This document shows positions 8,910 to 17,455 of a stretch of DNA of 64,000 bases, piece after piece. Below the pieces are notes generated by a model. It worked only from the letters and a program-made list of their open reading frames with translations. It was not told the DNA's origin and searched no databases. The stretch's first letter is position 1; each line of letters begins with the position of its first letter. Both the position numbers and the translations under genes were made by a program. Source of the stretch: Alopecurus myosuroides (taxonomy: Eukaryota > Streptophyta > Magnoliopsida > Poales > Poaceae); assembly GCA_028641055.1 (NCBI GenBank), contig CM054059.1:435864167-435928166 (forward strand), given 5' to 3'.

Positions 8910-9580
8910 GCAAAGATGTGTATGTACCCTCTTATCCGAGTTGAAATTCTACTCTGCAATCTGAAATTGTTCTCGGGGACTGCCCTCGTACAAAATTGCT
9001 CTAAGTGTTTTTACTCGGCTTTACCTTTTGCCTATTCGGTTGCTCTACTTCAAAATTCAAAGGTACATTGAGTACTGTGTTTAAACCTACATGCCAACTC
9101 TTCGAATTTGCTGCTGTCCGAAACCCGGCTTCATGGCAAGCAAGAGAACAAGCAAAAGGTCCATGAGCACAAGAAAAATTACTAAGGAAAAGAAGAGTGC
9201 AGGAACCGAGTAGGGTGTTTTTATTACTGTTCTGTGAATTGTCTTTTCGGCTAAGTGGTGGGCTGCGTTACTATGATTGTTTCTAGTGGCTAAGTATTTG
9301 CAGCTCTACTCTGTGACTCTTGTGACTCGAATACCAAAAAAGCAACAAGTTGCGGGTAGAGCAGAGATGAAAAGAGAGGGTGAATAAGAAACGCAACTCG
9401 GGGACTCGCATGGAAACGCAACCCGGCATTGAGCCAGGGCTGCTCAAAATGATTAAATTAAAGATAACAAGTGGAAATAAAATTGAGTAGCAAGAGAAAA
9501 TGTAAATGAGTCTGATACATCTGCACCCGGCATCCCGGGGATCTGATAAGTGTTTGAGTGAAAAAGCTTGCAGGATAAGA
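8910..9580 (+). other. Convergent spacer between integrase and antisense gene (Tat-1)
   Basis: This 671-bp stretch has no convincing ORF. The sense pol frame ends at its left edge and the antisense gene ends at its right edge, so both transcripts would terminate or overlap here. It is conserved at 58214-58887 in Tat-4, in the opposite orientation. It contains a further copy of the ctcggggactgcc motif near 8974. I see no hairpin terminator, and none is expected for Pol II. Confidence 0.6.
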
Positions 9581-12500
9581 TCATGTTGAAGAGGCGGTGT
9601 TGTCGGTGCTGGCCTGGGCTGCTTCATTCTCGGTGGCGGTCTTGTTCGCCTCCGCCTCCGTGCTGGCTACAGCTGCCTTCGCGGCTTCCTCCTCGGCACT
9701 TGTGTTGGTCGCATCCGCTTCCGGGTGGACGGTGGCGGACTGCTCCATCTCGGATGGACCAGAGGCTTGGCCTTGGGGGCGTACCGTGTCGTCGAGAGCG
9801 GCTCCTGATGAGGTGCCGAACTCGAGGGCAGCGGTGTCGATCTCCTCGGTCTCTTCATCGCTACTCGCGTTGACTGCACCCTTCCCCTTGCTCTTGGGAG
9901 AATCAAAGAAGCCCGATGCCAGCTCGGAGTCTGTCTCTTCATCTGCGTCCTCGTCCTCCTCCACCTCGGTGTCGGGTTCGGGGAGGCCATCGATGAAGGT
10001 GGCCGTATCCGCGCACTCGGCAACCTCATACGCAATGAGTTTGCGCGTGGTCACGCAGCTGGGATCCATCTCCCACTTGGAATTGGCGCGTTTCCCGCGG
10101 ATGACCTGCATGTTCAGATTCTCGTACCAAGAGGCGACGCAGAGCAGCATCAGATCAGCGCCTGCCCGAGCTCCCGAGGCGCGCCACTTCTTCAACTCGG
10201 CCTTCACATTGCGCAGCTTCAGAGCAAGGCCATCAATGGTTGTCGGCGCGGAGTCTTCAGGCCAGAATAGCTTGTGGAGCTCGAAGCCGACGCGCACGAA
10301 GTCGGTGCCCACGCCGGCTAGGCGTTCAAAGTGCCCTCGCATCACCAGCAGGCTGTCCTCGATCTCGGCTCTGGTATCCGCGTCGTCGCCCTTCTCAATA
10401 CGAGCTGCTCGGGCCTTGGCCAAAGCTGGCGCGCAAGCGGACACGAGATCAGGGAAGATTTCTGCACAAGAGCAAGTGAGAAATTCAGTCACAGGATCCA
10501 AGAAGAGGCAGAACCGAGAAGAAGAAAGGCAGAAAGGAGGAAAACTTACTGTGGAGCTCGTGGCGCAGTTGCTGCAACTGGATCTTCCATGTTTCTTCGT
10601 TAGAAATGTGCTTCTCCTCAAGCAAGCGCAGACTATCCAGCTGAGTGAAGTACCCGGCGTTGGCTTTTTTCAGCGTTTCGCACTCCTGCTCGAGGGCTTT
10701 TATCTTGGCATTGAAAGTTGTCTCAGCTTTTGCCTTCTCGACGATGGCTCTGTCCCTCTCGTCACCAAGCTTAACCGCATCCTGAAGTGCCTTCTGCAGC
10801 TGGAGTTGCAGCGTCTCCATCTCGGTAGTGTGTGTACTCTGCAGAGCTGCAGACTCGCTTATTAGTCGCACCTCCACCTCTGCAGGTTTGAGGCAATCTT
10901 GATGCTCTAGGACAAACTTCTTATGATCTTCTGAAAAGAGCAAAGCACAGTTAGTAGAGAAGCAAAGGAAGAAACAGGCAAAGGAAAACCGAGTAGACAT
11001 AGGTTTACCTTCAAGCTTCTTGATGGTGGTCTCGGCATTCGCAACAAAGGCACGGCAGTTGTCGTGTTCGTCAGCAAGGGCCTTCAGTTTCCCTGCAGAG
11101 TAGAGATGGTTAACGCAAAAAGCAATAGCGGGCGTAAACAAAAAACGCAAGAACCGCGTAAGCGAGAAGCGCACCTTCCACCTCGGACAGCCTCATGGTA
11201 CTGTTCATGACCTCCTTGTCGGCTTCCTCGGCGATCACCTTCTCCTTCTCAAGGGCGGCAATACGCCTCTTGGCAATGGCGTGGTTCCAGAGAAGTTGGC
11301 GGTGCAGATGGGTCCGCTTCAGTACACTATTCTGAAAAGCAAAAGAAACAAGTGTCAGGCAAAGTGTTTGAGATTCCACCCGAGAAGGCGGCTACTCGGA
11401 GGAGTGTCTGCCTACTCGGCCAGAATCTCGGGGACTGGGTGATGGATAAGGAAAAGAGGAAGAGAAGAAAAGAAGCGAAGATGCAACTCGGAAAAGATAA
11501 GTTAAGGCTTACCGCGTAGGACTGCTCGAGATCTTCTGCGTTCTTGCGGTGCACGAACATCTTGGCAGCCAGAGTTGCAGAGGTGGTCGAGACGGTCATG
11601 GGTCTGTAGCCCAAGTCCACCTTATTCCAGTCCTGGCGCATGTGGTCGATGTCGCCTAAATCGGTGCCATTCCAGTTGGGGGTGCCGAGAATCTTGCTAT
11701 CCCATTTGGCGTCGATCAAGCCAATGAGGTCGAGTACTTGCTCGAGGCTCTGGGATGTTATCGCTTGGTCTTGAGCTCCCCGAGAAGCAATGGAGACGGG
11801 GGCCGGGGGTCTAGAGTCCGTCGCCACGACTTTCCTTCCTTTGGTAAGAGCAATCTTCCGGTCCTCGACGGAAAGGCCAATCTGGCGCTGTTGGCTGACC
11901 TTCACCATATAATCCGGGTAGAGGGCCTGATCGGCTACGCTAGCGGTGGCAGGAACCGCACTAGGGTTGCGGATAACCAATTGCTTGGACTGGCCAGCTG
12001 ATGTCGACGGCGGCTTGTCGGCGGCCTTCTTCTTTGCTGTCTCTTTCTGAGCGGGTGGCTTCTCGGTGGTTGACTTCTCGGCTGCCCTCTTCTCGACTGC
12101 ATCCTTCAGAGCATCTAGGGCTTGTTTCCTGGTCTGTGGCACCGAGGAGGAATCTGGCGGTGCAGTGCCTTGATCAATGGGTGGCGCCACGAATCCGTCA
12201 CCTTGTGCAGCATCTGGCTGGGCGCTACTCGGAGCAGCGCCTGGTTGCGCACTGCTCAGGGGATACTCCTCGGTCATGGCGGCATCTTCTACCCGCTGCT
12301 CGTCAGCGGGATCCCCTTGTCCGGCAGCGTCCGTGGCTGGCTGCTCCTGTTCTGCTCCTGGCCGCTCGACGGCGGCATCGTGGTGCATCTCTGTATCTTG
12401 GTCTTGGTTCCCCTCGGCGGCGTCAGCTGGAGGGGAAGGTGGTTTCAACTGATGAGCAGCATCCTGCGGCTCTGGCTCAGCGTTTTGGGCATCAGTGCCC

Positions 12501-14461
12501 TCTGTTGATGCATTGGCGGCATTGTTCTCGTCGCCATCGAGGTCGATCAGTTTGTCGACATCAATGGCAGTCTTCTTTTGAGTCTCGCTGGATGCAAGAG
12601 CGGCATCCGCGTTCAAGGGGGCACTGAAAGGGAAATTGGAATCAAAGATAAGAAAAGGGCAGAGAAAAACGAGAGAAAACAGTGAAGCAAAAGAATTGGG
12701 AGGCAACCGAGAAAAGCAGGATAAACTGAAACATGCAACCGAGAAGAAACTTACGCGATGGTGGAGGAAATTGTTCGCCTTGGTCTCTTCACGACCTTCT
12801 TGGTCGTCTTCTCGGTCAGTTTCTTCTTCTTGGCGGGGGGCTCTACGGCGCCGCTGCCAGTCCGCTTGCGAGTAGCGGGTGCAGCGACAGAAAGAGGATT
12901 GACCTCAAGGGCTCTATCGCCCTCGTTCTCGTCCTCGTCCTCATTCTCGTTCTCCTCATCAACATCGTCTGCGGATTCAGGAAAAGAAGAGGAGCGAATC
13001 AGAAACAGCAAACAATGGATTGATGCTTCTCGTGAACAAGCAAAGTAAGTACGCAGTTACCTTCAAATTCGTCCTCAGGCCAGTCGCGCAGAGACGATTC
13101 TGCGTGCTGCCTCTCCATCGTGGGGGAGTGGGGGAGATTGATCTGATCTGCAGCCTCAAAAGAGGCATCATCGTCCTCCGTTTGATCAGCAAACCAATTG
13201 CCTTCGAAACGTTCACAGCTTTCCATGAGCTGGCGATTGAGGACCTGAAGAACAAAGAAATATCGCATATTGGCCGAGTAGCAGGAAGGCACTCTACTCG
13301 GATAGGCGTGCAAACACAAAGCACACTAAGCCTAGGCAAACTTACTAAACATCCCACTCGGAAAGGCGTGCAGCCATCAAGCATATTAAGCCTAAAAATG
13401 GTTCCCGAGTAGGTTACCCGGCAAGGCGTGCAGGCACAAAGCACACTAAGCCTAGGCAATTCAGCTAAGTACTCTACTCGGTATCGAGTGCGGTTGCTAG
13501 TCGCGGCGAGAAGAGGAAGTTTGCTACTCGGAATACATATACAGAAAGCAGAGAAAGAAGAGCGTACCCGCGGAATCGGCTTCGTGCGGCTAAATGGGAT
13601 GAACCCATACTGCCAGTGCTCGCCGAGGTTCGTCGTCAGGATGGCCCTTGCGTGTTCAGGAACATCCGCGTTGTCGAGCTCGATGGTGGTCGTTCTGGTG
13701 CAGTCGCGGGAGCCACCCATATAGCACATCAGGTGGCAGCGATCTTGCAGAGGCAGAACACGATTCTTGATCCAGCACGCCACGGGATCATCACTCTTGA
13801 GGCCCTCATTGATTAGGACCCCGAGCCGCGCCTCTATCTCCATCGCGTTGAGGTCGTTGGAGGGCTTCGACTTCCAATTCTTCCCGGTGGGAGCACGATT
13901 GCTCCAAGCGGGAAGATTGATTCGGTCAGTTACCTTTCCTCCTTCGGTGGCGGGGATGTTCTTGACGTAGAGGAACGTCTTCGGCCACATTCGGACTGAT
14001 TCCAACCCCTTGATGCGGGGATGGTTAGTTCCCGACCGCTGCACCATCATGGCGCAGCCGGTGACAGTCGCGCGTGGCACGCCCGCGCCTTCCTTCTTCC
14101 CGGTGGTTTGCTGGCGAAGATGGAAATACTTCAGCCAGGTATCCATCGTGGGATGGATACCAAGGAAGGCCTCGCACACCACGGCGTGGTAGGCGAGGAA
14201 GACGACGGCGTTTGGTGGCAAGTGGTGCATTTGGAGACCGAAGTGGTCGAGGAAGCGGCGGAGGAAGTCGGACGCCGGCAGGCCGAATCCGCGCTCAAAG
14301 TGCGACAAGAACACGACGTGCTCGCCCTCCTGCGGGGTTGGCACGAGCTCGCCGTCGGATGGCCGGCACTGAACACCGGGAGGAACCCTCCGGGTGTTCA
14401 CGAGCCAGGCGCAGTCCTCGGCGGTGACGTGCGAGCCAGCCCAGCCGGCGCGAGCAGCCAT
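9581..14461 (-). CDS. Tat-1 antisense spliced gene, eight exons, intact (PF04195-like protein)
   Basis: The gene runs opposite to gag-pol. Exons in transcript order: 14461-13568, 13244-13061, 12968-12755, 12623-11513, 11331-11175, 11092-11009, 10930-10550, 10461-9581. Every intron is GT-AG, and the exons sum to 3,906 nt, one open frame of 1,301 codons plus stop. Exon 1 (about residues 1-298) holds the conserved block with GFGLPASDFLRRFLDHFG and HHLPPNAVVFLAYHAV, resembling PF04195 ('putative gypsy type transposon', recalled). Exons 2-3 are acidic, then carry a basic NLS-like stretch (AKKKK, TKKVVKRPRR). Exon 4 is low-complexity with Ala/Glu/Lys repeats. Exons 5-7 are predicted coiled coil. 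Exon 8 has a helical domain (GLALKLRNVKAELKKWRASGARAGAD) and an acidic tail. A TATA box lies 168 bp upstream. The function is unknown; nuclear location is inference. The start is the first ATG after the TATA box and matches the other copies. Confidence 0.88.
13290..13480 (-). repeat. About 61-bp repeats in intron 1 of the antisense gene
   Basis: Three or more degenerate units carry aggcgtgca followed by cacactaagcctaggca, spaced about 61 bp. The same repeats sit in intron 1 of the Tat-3 (about 46500-46670) and Tat-4 (about 51640-51830) copies. They are intronic, so they do not affect the protein. Confidence 0.75.
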
Positions 14462-14628
14462 GGCAAGGGGTGCGCGGATGGTGGAGAGTTGGAAAGATTG
14501 GGTGGAAGAAAAGAATCTGCAGCGGCGCAAGGAGCTGCGCGGCGGCGGAGAGCTCGGCGGCGGAGAAGAACAGAGAGACGAAAGGGGAAAAGTGCGAAGG
14601 GAGGAGAAAAGGAAGTTACCGGCGGAGG

Positions 14629-14636
14629 TATTTATA
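14629..14636 (-). promoter_or_regulatory. TATA box of the Tat-1 antisense gene
   Basis: TATAAATA on the minus strand, 168 bp before the ATG at 14461 and about 525 bp inside the 3' LTR edge. Tat-4 (50470-50477) and Tat-5 (59865-59872) have the same octamer in front of their antisense genes. The rest of 14462-15161 is GC-rich promoter-like DNA without a convincing ORF. Confidence 0.7.
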
Positions 14637-15148
14637 TTCTCTCCGCGGTTTACCGTTACCATCGGGGAAGTGGGATCGATCGTGGCGTGTGGTGGGGCCT
14701 GTGGCCGGCTAGAAACGCACGTACGCGCGAGGCGCGCGCGTAACAGCCGCAGCAGATCCCACTACCAGATCGTGGCCAATTACTGCGCGTGATGGGACAT
14801 AACGAGCCAGTGGGCCCGCCCCGTGAAAACTGGGCGCGTGGCACGTCGTGTCGTGGCAGCGAAACGACGGGGTCACGGATGCTTGATGCGTGTCCAGTCG
14901 CTGCACGGAGGGCTGGATAGAGCTGTGTGCTGCAGAGACGCTGGAGGAGAAAATCTCTAAGTCTTTTTACTCGGTTACAGAGTAGAAAGCAGGTGCTATT
15001 CGGAAGGCAGGAAACTCAAAACTCAAGGTGCTTTCTAGAGTACTACTCGGAGGTCATTTACTCGGCATCTTGAGGTTCAAGGGCGGTGTTGCAAAAATTA
15101 GTTTTAAGCTGGCAGAGCCTAGTGAACGAGTTCGCAAGACTCAACCAG

Positions 15149-15161
15149 CTTCGGGGACTGC
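15149..15161 (+). other. Polypurine-tract position of Tat-1
   Basis: cttcggggactgc directly abuts the 3' LTR, where plus-strand DNA synthesis is primed. The tract is short and not purely purine. The same sequence precedes the Tat-3 and Tat-4 LTRs on the minus strand (44806 and 49943 onward). Confidence 0.65.
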
Positions 15162-16036
15162 TGTCGGGGGGTTACCCCCGAGTAGGGTAAAGGCAAGTGA
15201 TAAAGGCGTCTTACAGAAGAGGGGTTTGGTCGAGTAGCCGACTACCCGGTACTTGCTACCCGGTCGACTGCTACTCGGTCTCACCTCAAGATGACCGGAA
15301 GGAGATATCAATCAAGTTCCATCCATTCGAGTAGAAGAGTTGGCCCGAGTAAAATTGGCGGGAACCTACTCGGGCCAGAAAGTCAAAGGAGCCGTTCTGA
15401 CACAGGATCCCGCGTATCCTGGGTCCGTACTTGGCAGCATTCGAACTACTGTTCATCTGGGACCGGCCTGCCTGACAGTGACAGCATGGAAGCAGGCCGT
15501 CGCAGGATAAGGGGGCCCTACTCTGTGTTTGGCACAGTGATACCAGTCTGTCCCCTTGTTTTGCCCAACGACTTTCCAGATGCAGCCAAGATTAGGAACC
15601 AAAGCTGTCAGCGGGAACCCGGAAGAAGGACGATGTGCACACTATGTCGACACTTGTCCATGTTTGGATGTATCCGGCTGGGCACCATGTATATAAGGTG
15701 CCCCGCCGCCTCCTGCGTGAGGCATCGCATACTAGAACGGAGGAAACCCTAGTTTCTTGACCTAGTTCATCATCTAGAGAGGAGAGTGGCTACTCGGTAG
15801 CAAGAACATTGTACTATGGCTACTCGGTGAGACACCAAAATACACAAAGAAAGGCAGGAGTAGGGGTTTTACCTCCTCACGAGGGCCCTGAACCTGGGTA
15901 GATCGTGTTGTTTGCAGTGTTTACTTCGTACCTCACGCGGCTACTCGTCGCGTGATCCCTCCCCGAGCACCTCCAGCGTCCTTCGTCCCCACATCTTTAG
16001 CCATCCCATGGCATCTGCCGTGATACCACCACGACA
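15162..16036 (+). repeat. Tat-1 3' LTR
   Basis: An 875-bp copy of 1060-1934 with about seven substitutions counted by eye. It ends ACGACA at 16036, and the duplicated target ATACT follows. A TATATAA box lies at 15690-15696. The Tat-2 RT frame, read on the minus strand, continues about 30 codons into this LTR before a stop, an accidental fusion. Confidence 0.95.
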
Positions 16037-17455
16037 ATACTGCACCTCGGCCCAGTCCACAAGAAATTCCGCCAGGATCTGAGACTTGATGGCTTCTCTT
16101 CTCGCATACGCGGGAGCATACGCGGCTAGCTCAATCGCCCACTTGGCTACTCTGCCACTCGCCTCCTTGTTGCCCATGATATCCGAGATGGGAGCAGAGC
16201 TCACAACCGTAATAGGATGCTCTTGGAAATAATGCTTCAACTTCTTGGCGCCCAGGTACACGCCGTAGGTCATCTTCTGGTAGTGCGGGTAGTTCTGCTT
16301 GGAGCTGGATAGCACTTCACTGAGGTAGTATACTGGGCGCTGCACACTCTTGCCTTCTTCTTCTCGTTCCACCACAATCACCACACTGACTACTCGGTTA
16401 GTCGCAGCAATGTACAGCAGCATTGGCTCCTTGGGTAGCGGACTAGCCAAGATGGGAGCACTAGCCAGCATTGCTTTCAGCTCGTTGAATGCCACATCCG
16501 CTTGCGGAGTCCAGACAAACTTGTCACTTTTCTTCATCAATTGATACAGAGGCAGTGCCTTCTCGCCCATTCGGCCCAGAAAACGGCTCAGAGATACCAA
16601 GCAACCTGTGAACTTCTGCACATCTTTCAGTGATCTCGGCAAAGACATGCTCTCAATAGCTTTTATCTTTGAAGGATTGGCCTCAATGCCCCGACTAGAA
16701 ACTAGAAAACCGAGTAGCTTTCCAGCCGGTACACCAAAGGTGCACTTACTCGGATTCAGTTTCATTTTGTACTTGCGTAGGTTAGCAAAGGTTTCCTCCA
16801 GGTCGGCAAGCAGAGTATGTGTTTTATTCGTTTTGATGACAATGTCATCTACGTACACCTGCACATTCTTGCCGAGCTGGTCGTGCAAGCATTTCTGCAT
16901 GCATCTCTGGTAGGTTGCACCCGCATTCCTCAAGCCAAAACACATGACATGATAGCAATAAGCCCCGTACGGGGTAATGAAAGCAGTCTTTATTTGATCA
17001 GCAGGGTTGAGTGCAATCTGGTGGAAACCAGAGTAGGCATCTATGAAAGACAGCAGTTCACAACCAGCAGTGGAATCGATCACCTGATCGATGCGAGGTA
17101 GCGGGAAAGGATCCTTGGGGCATGCCTTGTTCAAGTCGGTGTAGTCGACACACATGCGCCATGCGGTGGCAGCCTTGGGATCCTCCTTCTTCTTCTCGAC
17201 CATGACCGGGTTGGCTAGCCAATCCGGATGCAGCACCTCCATGATGAAATTGCTTATCAGTAACTTGGTGATCTGGTCACCAATGGCCTTCCTTCTCTCA
17301 TCTCCGAAGCGGCGCATAGCCTGCTTCACTGGTTTGGCGTCAGGACGCACATGTAAAGAGTGCTCAACCAACTCCCTCGGGACTCCTGGTAGATCCTCAT
17401 TGGACCAGGCGAATACATCCCGATTCTCACGGAGGAAGTGGATGAGCTCGCTTTC
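16037..17455 (-). pseudogene. Tat-2 reverse transcriptase and degenerate RNase H (interrupted by Tat-1)
   Basis: The coding order matches Tat-1: MCVDYTDLNKACPKD, FIDAYSGFHQI, YVDDIVIKT and the RNase H lacking its DAS motif. It keeps CAG where Tat-1 has the private TAG, so the frame would run on into the archaeal-type RNase H. It is cut at 16037, just after GCAGTAT in the sense reading, by Tat-1. The remainder lies at 1-1059. The TAG between protease and RT (17458-17456) is shared with Tat-1. Confidence 0.9.

Larger units (their letters stand above)
1060..16036 (+). mobile_element. Tat-1: complete Ty3/gypsy LTR retrotransposon, Tat type, with antisense gene
   Basis: This complete element of 14,977 bp is bounded by two 875-bp LTRs (1060-1934 and 15162-16036) that start TGTCGGGG and end ACGACA. 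The 5-bp duplication ATACT flanks it. Order on the plus strand: LTR, primer-binding site, gag, protease, reverse transcriptase, degenerate RNase H, archaeal-type RNase H, integrase, spacer, antisense spliced gene, polypurine tract, LTR. Two RNase H domains and a large 3' region with an antisense ORF are hallmarks of the Tat lineage. It inserted in opposite orientation into Tat-2, a member of the same family. By eye the LTRs differ at about seven positions in 875, so the insertion is recent. Gag-pol carries a frameshift and a private stop, so the copy is probably non-autonomous. Confidence 0.95.

Noticed and set aside
9597..10865. 422-codon plus-strand frame over the antisense gene
   Set aside because: It is a Ser/Ala-rich shadow of exon 8 and part of exon 7. 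It spans introns and shows no domain.
12001..12627. Plus-strand frames over exon 4 of the antisense gene
   Set aside because: Shadows of the GC-rich Ala/Glu-coding exon; no recognisable domain.
14476..14662. Upstream ATG at 14662 as start of the Tat-1 antisense protein
   Set aside because: It lies upstream of the TATA box and the other copies start at the equivalent of 14461.
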